Shown here in pieces: positions 18,572 to 30,950 of a stretch of DNA of 64,000 bases. The notes below the pieces were generated by a model. It did no database searches. It was given only the letters and a program-made list of their open reading frames with translations, and was not told the DNA's origin. Source of the DNA: Pseudidiomarina sediminum DSM 21906 (GTDB lineage: Bacteria > Pseudomonadota > Gammaproteobacteria > Enterobacterales > Alteromonadaceae); NCBI RefSeq assembly GCF_000423165.1, contig NZ_KE383983.1, positions 916,376 to 980,375 on the forward strand, read 5' to 3'. Numbering within the stretch: position 1 is the stretch's first letter; each line of letters begins with the position of its first letter. The position numbers were made by a program, and so were the translations under genes.

Positions 18572-19575
18572 TGCGAAGAAGTTCCTTGTTTGGTGCGCGC
18601 AAGTTGCTGACTAAATTGGTGCACAACCATCGCATAAAGTGGGCTGTGATTGTAACGGGTGATGACGTAAAAATTCTGCAAACCAAGCCAATAGTCATGA
18701 CCTTGCTCGAGCTCAAAGGCGAATACTTTCGCTTTGCTCTCCGGCGTTAGGCTCACGTTGGCCGGTACTTGCAGACCTTGCTTCGTGAGTTCAGCTACCG
18801 TGCTGTTCAATTTTAAGCCCTCACTCGCGAGCGCCGCGTTCGCTTCAGTGGCACTGAGTTGCACCGCAACCGGAGCTCCGGCTTGCCAGCGGTGCTTGGC
18901 AAAGTAGTTGGCGACACTGCCAATGGCATCAATTGGGTTAGTGAGTAAGTCACGCACCCCATCGTTGTCAAAGTCGATGGCGTAATGGCGATACGATGAT
19001 GAAATAAATTGACCATACCCCATTGCACCAGCGTACGAACCTTGCAGTTCCGTCGCCGGTAGGCCTTCTTCTTCTGTTAAACGGAAAAACTCACCAAGCT
19101 CTTTGCGGAAAAACGTGGCTCGCGGTGGGTAGTGGAAGCCCAAGGTGTAGAGCGTGTCGAGGACATTGTGCTTGCCAAGATAGGTGCCGTAAAAGGTTTC
19201 GACGCCAATAATGGCGACAATCACTTCCGCCGGCACACCAAACTCCGCTTCAGCGCGGGCAAGCGTCGCTTCATGTTCTTGCCAAAATGCCACGCCAGCA
19301 GCAAGCCGCTTTTCGGTTAAGAAAATAGGGTGATATTGGTGCCAAGGCTTAGCCTCCCAAGGGCGTTGAATTGCTTCGAGCACCTCTTGATTGACCTTAG
19401 CACTTTTTAGCAACTGCTGAAGGCGCGTGCGGTCGAGTTGATGTTGCTCGACTAAAGCGTCAATAAAGGCGGTTTGCTCTGCGCTGAGCGCGGCGGTTTC
19501 TGTGTTGGCCAAAGCTGGGGCGGTCATGCTGCTACAGAGCAGCGCTAACGCCAGAGATGCACCGATACATTTCAT
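18568..19575 (-). CDS. mltB: Lytic murein transglycosylase B
   Basis: Cleaves glycan strands, leaving 1,6-anhydro ends. The 335-residue protein has the catalytic Glu126 in GVETFYGTY, then PPRATFFRKEL, GSYAGAMGYGQFISSSY and a C-terminal YNHSPLYAMVVHQFS segment. The N-terminus is a signal peptide ending in APALA with no acceptable lipobox: the only nearby Cys follows Leu-Leu. It is therefore probably soluble in the periplasm instead of anchored to the outer membrane like Escherichia coli MltB. Overlaps rlpA by four bases. Confidence 0.95.
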   Translation of the reverse strand: MKCIGASLALALLCSSMTAPALANTETAALSAEQTAFIDALVEQHQLDRTRLQQLLKSAKVNQEVLEAIQRPWEAKPWHQYHPIFLTEKRLAAGVAFWQEHEATLARAEAEFGVPAEVIVAIIGVETFYGTYLGKHNVLDTLYTLGFHYPPRATFFRKELGEFFRLTEEEGLPATELQGSYAGAMGYGQFISSSYRHYAIDFDNDGVRDLLTNPIDAIGSVANYFAKHRWQAGAPVAVQLSATEANAALASEGLKLNSTVAELTKQGLQVPANVSLTPESKAKVFAFELEQGHDYWLGLQNFYVITRYNHSPLYAMVVHQFSQQLARTKQGTSSQ

Positions 19576-19604
19576 AACGCACTATCCTTTTTTGCGATTG
19601 CGCC

Positions 19605-20711
19605 TTATGCGTGGACAAGGCGGCGGTTGGTTGCAATTCCCATCAGTAAACCAAAGCCTGCAAACAATGTCACCATTGAGGTACCACCGTACGAGATAAG
19701 TGGTAGCGGAACGCCGACCACTGGGAGCAGGCCGGAGACCATACCGACGTTAACCATAACATAAACAAAAAAGGTCAGGGTGAGGCTACCAGCAAGGAGC
19801 TTTTGGTACACCCGTTGCGCGCGCAGGGCAATGATCATGCCGCGGAAAATGATAAATCCGTACAACAGAAACAGGCCGATGACACCGACCAAGCCAAACT
19901 CTTCACTGAACACCGAAAAAATAAAGTCGGTGTGTCGTTCAGGAAGAAACTCCAGCTGTGATTGGGTGCCATGTAACCAACCTTTGCCCTCAATGCCGCC
20001 CGAACCAATCGCAATCTTGGATTGGATGATCTGGTACCCCGCACCGAGTGGGTCACGCTCAGGGTTGAGGAAGGTAAGTACGCGTTGTCGTTGATAATCA
20101 TGCATCAAAAAGATCCATAAAATCGGCGTAAACGAGCCGATGGCGACGGCAAAAAAGCCAATCAGTTTCCACGACATGCCAGCCAAGAACAGCACGAAAA
20201 TACCAGAGCTGGCAATCAGTAAGGAGGTGCCTAAGTCGGGTTGCTTGGCAATCATTAACACGGGGATCAGCAACAGCACAAAGGCTCCAGCAAGACGCCC
20301 CATCGACGGCGGAAGACCTTGCTCGGCGATAAACCAAGCAATGGTCATAGGTACCGCGAGTTTCATGATTTCTGACGGCTGAATGGTGGCGACACCAATA
20401 TTCAACCAGCGCTGCGCACCTTTGCTCGACTCGCCCACCAAGAGGACCGCGAGTAGCAAGACAATCCCTACCGAAAATATCGGTAGCGACCAGCGGCGGA
20501 TGGTTTCCAGTGGAATTTGCGCAATAATAAACATGGCAGCGAAGGCCGCGCCCACGCGTATCGCTTGGCGCTCCATCATGGCCATGCTTTCGCCACTGGC
20601 GGAATACACGGTCACCAGGCTTACCACCGAAATGGCAATGAGAGCGAGTAACAAAGGCGCATCCAAATGAATGCGGCGCAACCACGAATCAGATTGAGTG
20701 TCAGCGGGCAT
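19605..20711 (-). CDS. rodA: Rod-shape peptidoglycan glycosyltransferase RodA
   Basis: SEDS-family polymerase that makes lateral wall with PBP2. The 368-residue protein has about ten membrane segments and the SEDS signatures WLNIGVATIQPSEIMKLA, KQPDLGTS, and the C-terminal LISYGGTSM. The ATG at 20711 (MPADTQSD) lies inside the last codons of mrdA, an 11-base overlap consistent with coupled production of the RodA-PBP2 pair. The frame stays open further upstream but homologues start here. Confidence 0.97.
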   Translation of the reverse strand: MPADTQSDSWLRRIHLDAPLLLALIAISVVSLVTVYSASGESMAMMERQAIRVGAAFAAMFIIAQIPLETIRRWSLPIFSVGIVLLLAVLLVGESSKGAQRWLNIGVATIQPSEIMKLAVPMTIAWFIAEQGLPPSMGRLAGAFVLLLIPVLMIAKQPDLGTSLLIASSGIFVLFLAGMSWKLIGFFAVAIGSFTPILWIFLMHDYQRQRVLTFLNPERDPLGAGYQIIQSKIAIGSGGIEGKGWLHGTQSQLEFLPERHTDFIFSVFSEEFGLVGVIGLFLLYGFIIFRGMIIALRAQRVYQKLLAGSLTLTFFVYVMVNVGMVSGLLPVVGVPLPLISYGGTSMVTLFAGFGLLMGIATNRRLVHA

Positions 20712-22578
20712 CGTCGTTCTCTTCCTTTGCGGCAAAGTAATAATCGAGGAGCTCACGCGCCATCGGTGCAGCGATGCTGCTGCCACCACCGATAACGTTC
20801 TCAGCAGTGATCACAATCACAATTTCTGGGTTATCTGCTGGCGCATAACCGACATACATCGCGTTGTCGCGATAACGCTCGGCAATCTTCTCAGCATCGT
20901 ACTCTTCATCTTGACCAATACTACGTACTTGCGCGGTACCGGTCTTGCCCCCAGATGTGTAGCTGGTATTGCGAAATGCGCGTCGCGCTGTCCCTTTGAC
21001 ACCACTCACCACATCTTCCATCGCCTTTAGGGCAATTTCCCAGTTTTGCGGGTTATTGAGTTGCACGGGCTCGCGTTGTTCAACCACCGCTGGCAGTTCG
21101 ACTTCGGCATCGCGAATCGCTTTCAAAAAGCGTGGAACGGGATGGGTACCCCGGTTGACCATAATGGCGGTGGCGACCGCTAACTGCATCGGGGTTACCG
21201 TCCAGTAACTTTGCCCGATACCAATGGAGACGGTCTCGCCGGCATACCAAGGCTGATTGAAACGCGCGCGTTTCCACCCGCGGCTTGGCATGACTGCGGC
21301 AGATTCTTCACCAATATCGACACCGGTGAATTCACCGAAACCATACTCGGTCATATGTTCAGAAATGGTATCAATGCCGAGCTTGAGCGCGAGGTCATAA
21401 TAAAAGGTATCGCAACTTTCGATGATAGCATCGCTCACGTTGACCCAGCCATGGCCCCAGGACAACCAATCACGATAGCGGTGATTGACGCCCTTGATCT
21501 GAAACCAACCTGGGTCCCAAATTTTGGTTTCAGGGGTGATGATACCTTCTTCTAAGCCAACGATGGCCATCTGTGGTTTGATGGTCGACGCCGGCGGGTA
21601 ACCCCCTTGTGTTGCACGATTCAGTAGTGGCGAGTGCGGTGAGTCGAGCAAACTACGATACTGTTTCACGGAAATGCCTTGCGCAAACCAGTTTGGGTCG
21701 TAACTTGGCTGACTCACCATTGCCAATAACGCGCCATCGTCAGGGCGCATCACGATAATAGTGCCACGTTGCTCACCGAGAATACGTTGGGCTTCGAGTT
21801 GTAAGTCGATATCGACTTCTAAAACAAGATCTTGGCCTGGGATGGGAGGTTCTATCTCGAGCGTACGTAAATTGCGCCCATGAATATCTACTTCGACCTG
21901 CTGATAGCCCACGGTGCCGTGCAATTGCTCTTCGTAATAGCCTTCAACCCCCAACTTACCGATGGTTCGTGTTGCCGCATAGTTTGCGCTTAAGTCTTGT
22001 TCTTTTAAACGGTCGGCATCACGTTGATTGATCTTGGCGACATAGCCAAGCGCATGGGTGAGGGTATCTCCGTAGGGGTAGTGCCGGACGAGTCGGGCTT
22101 CGAGATTAACCCCTGGGAATTCATGCTGGCGGGCAGCAAAGGTAGCCGCTTGCTGCTCGCTCAGTTGGTCGAGCAAAATGACATGCTCGAAGCGCCGTTC
22201 ACGGCGACGGTTGCGTTCAAACTGCTCAAGGGCTTCGGGACTGATATCGAGCAGTTCGGTGAGTTCGGCAATGGTTTGCTCGAGATCTTCGACGCGTTCA
22301 GGAACCAGCTCAAGACTCAGTACCGGACGGTTTTCGGCAAGAAGGCGGCCTTTCCGATCGTAGATCAAGCCGCGATTAGGCGCTAGCGGCACTACTTTGA
22401 TACGGTTATCGTTTGAACGAGTTTGAAAGGTTTGAAACTGCTTGACTTGCAGTTGATACATATTGGCAAGTAAGACTAAAAAAACCGCTACAACGATAAC
22501 CAGGGCGACCACCACTCGGCGACCAAATAAGGCATTCTCGAAGTGAGGATCACGGATCCTGTTACGGCGTTTCTTCAT
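20701..22578 (-). CDS. mrdA: Penicillin-binding protein 2 (MrdA)
   Basis: Monofunctional transpeptidase of the elongasome, partner of RodA. The 625-residue protein has a basic cytoplasmic tail, one membrane anchor (about 21-42), the pedestal domain (PNRGLIYDRKG near 67-78) and the transpeptidase domain with Ser331-Lys334 (STIK), SCD (ESCDTFYY) and KTG in SGGKTGTAQ. Length matches the family. Two bases separate it from the rlmH stop, within the rsfS-rlmH-mrdA-rodA-mltB-rlpA run. Confidence 0.98.
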   Translation of the reverse strand: MKKRRNRIRDPHFENALFGRRVVVALVIVVAVFLVLLANMYQLQVKQFQTFQTRSNDNRIKVVPLAPNRGLIYDRKGRLLAENRPVLSLELVPERVEDLEQTIAELTELLDISPEALEQFERNRRRERRFEHVILLDQLSEQQAATFAARQHEFPGVNLEARLVRHYPYGDTLTHALGYVAKINQRDADRLKEQDLSANYAATRTIGKLGVEGYYEEQLHGTVGYQQVEVDIHGRNLRTLEIEPPIPGQDLVLEVDIDLQLEAQRILGEQRGTIIVMRPDDGALLAMVSQPSYDPNWFAQGISVKQYRSLLDSPHSPLLNRATQGGYPPASTIKPQMAIVGLEEGIITPETKIWDPGWFQIKGVNHRYRDWLSWGHGWVNVSDAIIESCDTFYYDLALKLGIDTISEHMTEYGFGEFTGVDIGEESAAVMPSRGWKRARFNQPWYAGETVSIGIGQSYWTVTPMQLAVATAIMVNRGTHPVPRFLKAIRDAEVELPAVVEQREPVQLNNPQNWEIALKAMEDVVSGVKGTARRAFRNTSYTSGGKTGTAQVRSIGQDEEYDAEKIAERYRDNAMYVGYAPADNPEIVIVITAENVIGGGSSIAAPMARELLDYYFAAKEENDDAR

Positions 22579-22580
22579 AC

Positions 22581-23051
22581 TTATTCGCGATGGTAAGGGT
22601 GGTTAGCGTTAACACTCCAAGCTCGGTACAGCGCTTCAGCTAAAATCACGCGTACCAAGGGGTGTGGTAATGTTAGTGCAGATAAGCTCCAACGCTCATC
22701 GGCCACGGCACAACACTCAGGGGCTAAACCTTCAGGCCCGCCGACCAAAAGACTGACGTCACGGCCATCCATTTGCCAAGCGCTCAAGCGCTGCGCAAGT
22801 TTGGGTGTGGTCCATGGTCGACCTTCAACTTCAAGGGTAACGATGCGGTTGCCTTTACCGACGGCCGCTAACATGGCTTCACCCTCTTGTTTCGTGAGTC
22901 GCGCAATGTCCGCATTTTTGCCACGTTTACCAGCAGGGATCTCAATCAGCTCAAGCTGACAGTCTGCTGGCAAGCGTTTGGCAAAGGTTTCATATCCAGT
23001 GCTGACCCAGTCGGGCATTTTTTGGCCAACGGCAATCAGCTTGATGCGCAT
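22581..23051 (-). CDS. rlmH: 23S rRNA (pseudouridine1915-N3)-methyltransferase RlmH
   Basis: SPOUT-fold methyltransferase that modifies pseudouridine 1915 in helix 69 of 23S rRNA on the 70S ribosome. At 156 residues it has family length and signatures: [13 protein letters not shown] at the start, the SAM-binding knot with [35 protein letters not shown], and the terminal NHPYHRE. The ATG overlaps the rsfS stop by one base. Confidence 0.98.
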   Translation of the reverse strand: MRIKLIAVGQKMPDWVSTGYETFAKRLPADCQLELIEIPAGKRGKNADIARLTKQEGEAMLAAVGKGNRIVTLEVEGRPWTTPKLAQRLSAWQMDGRDVSLLVGGPEGLAPECCAVADERWSLSALTLPHPLVRVILAEALYRAWSVNANHPYHRE

Positions 23052-23374
23052 TAACGCGGTCCCCAGAGTTTCTCAAGTTCGTAAAAGTCGCGAATCGATT
23101 CTTGCATCACGTGGACGACCACATCACCTAAATCGACCAACACCCATTCTGAGCCTTCGTCACCTTCGACACCAATCGGTGGAATGCCGTGATGTTTCGC
23201 CTCGGTGGCAACATGGTTGGCGAGGCTCTTCACATGCGTTTTAGAGCTCCCCGAACAGATCACCATAAATTCAGCGATATCAGTTTGCTCGTGCACATCA
23301 AGTACTTTGATGTCACGACCTTTTAAATCTTCTAGTTTGTCGACCACAAAGTCGCGTAATTGTTCAGCTTGCAA
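23051..23374 (-). CDS. rsfS: Ribosomal silencing factor RsfS
   Basis: Binds ribosomal protein L14 (uL14) and blocks subunit joining when nutrients are poor. The 107-residue protein has [24 protein letters not shown], and the conserved [14 protein letters not shown] near the C-terminus. It starts with TTG at 23374, supported by GGAG nine bases upstream and by alignment to the family N-terminus ([10 protein letters not shown]); no ATG fits. A 93-base gap separates it from nadD, which may hold a weak promoter. Confidence 0.95.
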   Translation of the reverse strand: MQAEQLRDFVVDKLEDLKGRDIKVLDVHEQTDIAEFMVICSGSSKTHVKSLANHVATEAKHHGIPPIGVEGDEGSEWVLVDLGDVVVHVMQESIRDFYELEKLWGPR

Positions 23375-23467
23375 AGGAAGTATTCTCCATTAGTCATCAT
23401 CTTTGAGTAGACATCTAAGCGCCCACACAGCGGCGAAGTGTAGCATGATTATGGGCGAAAAGCAGTG

Positions 23468-24103
23468 TTATAACTGGCCATAGAGATGGTGTTTTTCAAT
23501 GTAATCGGCCACCTTAGGGGCCACCCACTCACGCCATGATTGTCCGGTAGCCAAAGCTGCTCGTAGGGCCGTAGCGGAAATCGCGATATCGGGGGTATCA
23601 AGTAAATAGATTGCACCACTGCGCTGCTGATGCAGTTCCGTTAGCGCTGTGGTTTGCCGCGCTTCAACCAACCCTTGTACGGCCGCAGTCCAGGGCGTCG
23701 TTTGTGCGGGGCGACGCATGACCGCAAGGTGTGCGTAGTCCAGCAGTTGTTGCCAACCAAACCAACTGTCGAGGTTGGCAAAGGCGTCGTTGCCAAGTAA
23801 AAAAACTAAACTATCGTTGGGCCAGGTTTCACGCATTTCTTGCAGCGTAAGTAGGCTATAGGAGTGGCCTTCACGGCGTAGTTCCCAGTCTTCGGCAATC
23901 ACCTGTGTAACCTCACTATAGGCCAGATCGACCATGGCTAAGCGTTGTTCGGCGGTGGCGCCTGGGTAGTCACGATGCGGCGGCAGTGCGCTTGGCATGA
24001 CATGCATAATCTCAGCGCCGAGCTCGGCAAAGGCTGCTAGCGAGGTTTGGACATGCCCCTTATGGATGGGATCAAAGGTACCACCAAAGACTACACGAAG
24101 CAT
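23468..24103 (-). CDS. nadD: Nicotinate-nucleotide adenylyltransferase NadD
   Basis: Adenylates nicotinate mononucleotide to deamido-NAD in NAD synthesis. The 211-residue product has the nucleotidyltransferase GGTFDPIHKGH motif at residues 8-18, LLGNDAFANLDSWFGWQ, and the C-terminal ISATALRAAL, equivalent to the ISSTxIR motif. The ATG at 24103 (MLRVVFGG) is the family start and overlaps holA by 13 bases. The frame is open for 12 more codons upstream, which I take to be non-coding in this frame. Confidence 0.96.
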   Translation of the reverse strand: MLRVVFGGTFDPIHKGHVQTSLAAFAELGAEIMHVMPSALPPHRDYPGATAEQRLAMVDLAYSEVTQVIAEDWELRREGHSYSLLTLQEMRETWPNDSLVFLLGNDAFANLDSWFGWQQLLDYAHLAVMRRPAQTTPWTAAVQGLVEARQTTALTELHQQRSGAIYLLDTPDIAISATALRAALATGQSWREWVAPKVADYIEKHHLYGQL

Positions 24104-25116
24104 GATGACGTCAGTTGAGGAGCGCGTTGCGGGGCGCAAAGTAGCACGATGGCATGGCTGTACAGGGTTGCGAGTTGCTCACCTGAGTCACGCTTGAAGG
24201 CATATTCCATGCGCACTAAAAGTTGGTTGAGTTGGGCAAGATTGGCTGCGCCAATTCGTTTGGCAAACTGTTGGTAACTACTTTCTTGTTGCCGCCAAAT
24301 ACCCAAACTCTTGTAGTCTTGCGGTCGTAAGTTGCCTTGTAACAGGCGCTCAAGCTTCTGCACCTCGCGCTGTAACATCCAGTTCAGGATCGCAACTTCA
24401 GTTTCCTCTTCGAGCAGCCGTTGTAACCTTTTTAGCGCACCGGTCAAATCGCCGCTCACTATGGCATCTTGTAAGGCAAATACACTAAAGCGGCTTTGAT
24501 CTTGCGCTGCTGACATGATGACATCGGGTGAAATCGGTTGTGGTAATGCCATCAACGCCAACTTTTGTAACTCTTGATCGAGTGCCAGCAAATTCCCTTC
24601 AAACCAGTCCGCAAGTAGCTGCGCTGCGTCTGGGGTGAGGGTCAATTGATGTCGTTGGCCGCGAGCAATAATAAAGGCAGGTAACTGGCGACGCTCAGGG
24701 CTGTTCGCGTGGATCACCGGACCGGCTTGCTGCAGCAGTTGGAACCATTTACCTTTAAGTTGTTCTTGTTTGAGTTTAGGCCCGGTAATCACCAGCACTT
24801 GGTCGTCGGGAAGATCTGCGCAATAGCTTTTTAGGGCATCACTACCTTCACGGCCCGGCTTGCCTTCCGGCAACTCCAACTCAATCAGCTTCACGCTTGA
24901 AAATAAGCCGAAATTGGCCGCTTGCTGTTGTAGCTGACTCCAGTCGAATTGCTTGTCTTGAATCAGTCGCAGGCGTTCATCAATGCCTTGTTGTTGCGCT
25001 TGATGACGGACCATTTGCAGGGCATCGTCCAGCAATAAGGGCGTGTCACCAAAAATACTCAACACGGCTGGTAAGCCATGTTGTTGTAGGTGGGTAGGTA
25101 ACTCTGAGAGTTGCAT
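24091..25116 (-). CDS. holA: DNA polymerase III subunit delta
   Basis: Clamp-loader subunit that opens the beta sliding clamp. The 341-residue product shows the family layout: an AAA+-like N-terminal region with SIFGDTPLLLDDALQMVR and SSVKLIELELPEGKPG, a middle with DQVLVITGPKLKQEQ, and a helical C-terminal collar domain (LNWMLQREVQKLERL). A GTG one codon before the ATG (25119) is an equal start option. The gene is five bases after lptE, the conserved lptE-holA-nadD order. Confidence 0.95.
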   Translation of the reverse strand: MQLSELPTHLQQHGLPAVLSIFGDTPLLLDDALQMVRHQAQQQGIDERLRLIQDKQFDWSQLQQQAANFGLFSSVKLIELELPEGKPGREGSDALKSYCADLPDDQVLVITGPKLKQEQLKGKWFQLLQQAGPVIHANSPERRQLPAFIIARGQRHQLTLTPDAAQLLADWFEGNLLALDQELQKLALMALPQPISPDVIMSAAQDQSRFSVFALQDAIVSGDLTGALKRLQRLLEEETEVAILNWMLQREVQKLERLLQGNLRPQDYKSLGIWRQQESSYQQFAKRIGAANLAQLNQLLVRMEYAFKRDSGEQLATLYSHAIVLLCAPQRAPQLTSSCFV

Positions 25117-25121
25117 CACGG

Positions 25122-25598
25122 CTATTCACCGAGAGTCGCAATGACCTGACGAACCAAGCGCTGCGCGGCTTGCTCCCGCATTTCGGCGACCAGCACTTCG
25201 CGTTCGCGTGTTTTTGCTAAGGCAAAGTTTGGATCGTCTTGGTAATCACGGAAGACTTCGAGTTGCATCGGACGACGCTCGCCTGAAGCTTGAATGAGGA
25301 TATAACTGACGTGGTAAATCAGCTCATACTCAGCCACTTGGCCACTGGCCGAGAGACTTAACGTACGCCGCGATAAATCATCGTTAAGAATTTCAAGCTG
25401 GGTAAGACCTGTTCCTGAAGACAGTACTTCAGCGCCGGCCAGCTCAAAACGTTGTTTCGCATGCTCAGCAAACTCACTGAACTGCGGTGCGCTGATGACC
25501 ACTTGTTGTAAGCTTGGGGGCAACTGATAGTCACCCCGCAACTGGAAGCCACACGCTGTTAATGATAAGAGACAAAGTCCGATAATCAGTTGTCGCAT
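25122..25598 (-). CDS. lptE: LPS assembly lipoprotein LptE
   Basis: Plug lipoprotein of the LptD outer-membrane channel that inserts lipopolysaccharide. The 158-residue product has a lipoprotein signal with lipobox LTAC (Cys16), then GFQLRGDYQLPPSLQQV, a typical LptE start of the mature protein, and an alpha/beta sandwich ending with RLVRQVIATLGE. AAGGAGGCGCC precedes the ATG. The gene lies between leuS and holA, the conserved place. Confidence 0.95.
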   Translation of the reverse strand: MRQLIIGLCLLSLTACGFQLRGDYQLPPSLQQVVISAPQFSEFAEHAKQRFELAGAEVLSSGTGLTQLEILNDDLSRRTLSLSASGQVAEYELIYHVSYILIQASGERRPMQLEVFRDYQDDPNFALAKTREREVLVAEMREQAAQRLVRQVIATLGE

Positions 25599-25625
25599 GG
25601 CGCCTCCTTAACGCAACAGCTCTGC

Positions 25626-28238
<2,613 letters not shown>

Positions 28239-28268
28239 TTAATCGACGACGAAAAGAAACACGTAAAC

Positions 28269-28463
28269 TTACAGTGCGTACCACATCAACAGCATAACTA
28301 CGAGGCCTGCGAGACCAAAGAAGCCGTACTCGAAACGCTCACGTTGCTCTTCATCACGGTCGTTTGGGTTGCGATGAAAAAGGAACATGCCAATACTTGA
28401 TACACCTAGTGTGCCTGCTGCAGTGAGCAACGCAAAAAGAATAGCTGCAAAGATATTTTCCAT
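28269..28463 (-). CDS. Small two-helix membrane protein of unknown function
   Basis: A 64-residue protein I do not recognise. It has a membrane segment at about residues 6-29 (AAILFALLTAAGTLG), a charged cytoplasmic-type loop rich in Arg, Asp and Glu (RNPNDRDEEQRERFEYG, about 31-47) and a second segment (about 48-62). The gene is between lnt and leuS on the same strand, with a proper ATG, and gaps of 47 and about 54 bases, so it looks like a true cistron and not a shadow. Confidence 0.68.
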   Translation of the reverse strand: MENIFAAILFALLTAAGTLGVSSIGMFLFHRNPNDRDEEQRERFEYGFFGLAGLVVMLLMWYAL

Positions 28464-28510
28464 GGTTTATTCCAACTGTTAGTAATTACACAAAAAGAGT
28501 AGGGGATAGT

Positions 28511-30049
28511 TTACTTATTTTGGCGGCGAATGACCACGGGAAATGCGCCACCGATAAGAATCAATCCAGCTAAAAGCCAACTGCCCCAAACGCCAAGTAA
28601 TGTGTAGGGCGTTAACCCTTGCACAATAGGTACTTCGGCCGAGATGGTGGTGGCGACAAATTGAGGCGCCCGAGCTAACCAGCGCCCCCGCTCATCGGTG
28701 ATGGCGGTAATGCCGCTATTGGTTGAGCGAATCAAGGGGCGTGCCAGCTCGATGGCGCGCATCCGCGCAATTTGCATATGCTGCGCAGGGCCATGTGAGC
28801 GGCCAAACCAAGTGTCATTACTGACCGTTAGCAAGAAGTTGGTAGTATCAGTGAAATTGGCTTGCACTTGGTTTGGAAAGGCAATTTCATAACAAATTGC
28901 CGTATTAAATTCACGGCCTTGTGCGCGCAGCGGTTGTTGGACGTACTCGCCGCGACTAAAGGACGACATGGGTAAGTTAAATAATGGCGCCAAGGGGCGC
29001 AATAAAGATTCAAACGGGACGAATTCCCCAATGGGCAACAGTTGATGCTTCTTGAAGCGATTGCTATGGCCGTGTTGATAAGGCTCATCAACATGCCCTG
29101 TACCGTCTTGGCCAAGGGTAATCACGCTGTTGTAATAGGCTTCGTCTTGGATATCGACAATGCCGGTCATCAGTGCTGTTGACGTTTCTGACATCTCATC
29201 GTGCAGAATGGCCAAGATGTCATCTGTATAGGGCTCTGGCATGGTTACCGCCGACTCTGGCCAGATGATCACGTCATGGTCGTTGTACAATTGACGGGTC
29301 AGCTCTAAATAGGTTTTCAGGTTAGGCCAGTGTTGATCAGGGTTCCACTTGATCGACTGTGGGATGTTTCCTTGCACAAGGCCAACTTTTAGACTTTCGC
29401 CGGTACGTGACACTTGGTTGAGCTGCGTCAGAACTAAGGGTAACACTAAGGCACCGAAGGCGACTGCCGGGTAACGCCAGTGGCGCTGTTGCACGAAGCG
29501 AACAACCAATAATGCCAGTAACAGAAGAATACTGCTGATGCCCGCACCACCAAACCAGGTGGCGTAGCTTGCTAACCAAGTATCGGTTTGCGTGTAGCCA
29601 AGCTCCAACCATGGAAAACCTGTCAAGAACCAGCCGCGTACTGACTCAGCAATCAGCCATGTCAGTGGTAAACTCCAATACCCAGCCGGGTGGATGCGCA
29701 CACTCAGCCAGCGCCACAACCACAGCGCGAAGGCCGGAAATAAACTGAGGTAGCTGAATAGCACCAAAAGAATCGCGACGGAAGCGATGGGATGCAAGCC
29801 GCCGAAGCTATCGATGCTGACGTAAATCCAACTTAGGCCCGCAGCGAACCAGCCAAAGCCAAAGTAATACCCTAAGCGCCAGGCATTATCTGGGTTCTTG
29901 GTGTGCAGTAAGAACACCAATAAAGGAAAAACAATAAAGGGCAGCCAGGCTTGCTCAAACGGTGCGTAGCTAAACACCAGCAGCGCACCTAGTGCTACGC
30001 TGCCTAAGCGAGAGAGCGCTGCTTGCCAGCGCCGTTTGAGTCGAGCCAT
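28511..30049 (-). CDS. lnt: Apolipoprotein N-acyltransferase
   Basis: Last enzyme of lipoprotein maturation in the inner membrane; adds the third acyl chain to the lipid-modified Cys. The 512-residue protein has several N-terminal membrane segments and a periplasmic nitrilase domain (about 220-470) with the catalytic triad Glu265 (WPESAV), Lys333 (RFKKHQLLPIGE) and Cys386 (AICYEIAFP), and a final membrane helix. It starts one base after the corC stop, the usual pair. It serves the lipoproteins encoded nearby (LptE, RlpA, LolB, NlpI). Confidence 0.97.
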   Translation of the reverse strand: MARLKRRWQAALSRLGSVALGALLVFSYAPFEQAWLPFIVFPLLVFLLHTKNPDNAWRLGYYFGFGWFAAGLSWIYVSIDSFGGLHPIASVAILLVLFSYLSLFPAFALWLWRWLSVRIHPAGYWSLPLTWLIAESVRGWFLTGFPWLELGYTQTDTWLASYATWFGGAGISSILLLLALLVVRFVQQRHWRYPAVAFGALVLPLVLTQLNQVSRTGESLKVGLVQGNIPQSIKWNPDQHWPNLKTYLELTRQLYNDHDVIIWPESAVTMPEPYTDDILAILHDEMSETSTALMTGIVDIQDEAYYNSVITLGQDGTGHVDEPYQHGHSNRFKKHQLLPIGEFVPFESLLRPLAPLFNLPMSSFSRGEYVQQPLRAQGREFNTAICYEIAFPNQVQANFTDTTNFLLTVSNDTWFGRSHGPAQHMQIARMRAIELARPLIRSTNSGITAITDERGRWLARAPQFVATTISAEVPIVQGLTPYTLLGVWGSWLLAGLILIGGAFPVVIRRQNK

Positions 30050-30050
30050 A

Positions 30051-30932
30051 CTAATTTTCCGTGTCGGAGTCGACCTGAGGCTCAGGTAAACTTACTTGTA
30101 ACTGCTGGATACGGCGTTTGTCGGCGCTAGTGACCTTAAAGTGAATGCCTTGAATTGAAAGCTCTTCACCAGATTTTGGTAAGTGACCAAAGCCGTGGGC
30201 AACCATACCACCAATAGTGTCATATTCCTCGTCACCAAAATGGGTGCCGAAGTAATCGTTAAAGTCTTCGATGGTGGTGAGTGCTTTCACTGAGTAGCGC
30301 GACTTATTGATGCGGCGAATGTCGGCTTTCACATCATCATTATGATCGGTTTCATCTTCGATATCGCCGACAATCTCTTCGAGAATATCTTCAATGGTCA
30401 CAAGGCCAGAGACGCCACCGTATTCATCGACCACAATCGCCATATGGTAGCGTTGTGAGCGGAACTCTTTAAGGAGTACGTCAACCCGCTTACCTTCCGG
30501 CACGATCACCGCCGGGCGGATAACCTTGCTGAGTAAGAAGTTGTCTTCGGTCATGCCGAAGCCGTACGCCAGCAGGTCTTTGGCGAGCAAAATACCTTCG
30601 ACATGATCTTTATTTTCGCTGATCACCGGGTAGCGACTGTGCTGCGCATCAATCACGATAGGTAAAAACTCATCAACGCCTTGGTTGATATCAATGGTCA
30701 CCATTTGCGAACGAGGCACCATAATGTCACGGACTTTCAGTTCGGCGACATCAAGCACACCTTCGATCATTTCCTTGGTGTCGTTATCAATCAAGTCGCG
30801 TTCTTCAGCGTCTTGAATCAGGTCTACTAACTCTTCGCGGCTGTTCGGTTCTCCGGTAAATAGCTGCAACAATTTGGTTGCCCACGATTTACGCGCAGAA
30901 CCGTTGGTAGAGTGGGGATGGTCATCGCTCAT
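30051..30932 (-). CDS. corC: CorC/YbeX family CBS-domain protein
   Basis: A 293-residue soluble CNNM-like protein with two CBS domains (about 70-190: [16 protein letters not shown] and [20 protein letters not shown]) and a C-terminal transporter-associated CorC/HlyC domain (about 200-285). It has been linked to magnesium and cobalt efflux with CorA and, in Escherichia coli, to ribosome maturation; the molecular role is not settled. ATG at 30932. One base before lnt and 18 after ybeY. Confidence 0.93.
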   Translation of the reverse strand: MSDDHPHSTNGSARKSWATKLLQLFTGEPNSREELVDLIQDAEERDLIDNDTKEMIEGVLDVAELKVRDIMVPRSQMVTIDINQGVDEFLPIVIDAQHSRYPVISENKDHVEGILLAKDLLAYGFGMTEDNFLLSKVIRPAVIVPEGKRVDVLLKEFRSQRYHMAIVVDEYGGVSGLVTIEDILEEIVGDIEDETDHNDDVKADIRRINKSRYSVKALTTIEDFNDYFGTHFGDEEYDTIGGMVAHGFGHLPKSGEELSIQGIHFKVTSADKRRIQQLQVSLPEPQVDSDTEN

Positions 30933-30950
30933 TAGCTGGCATTGCTCCGT

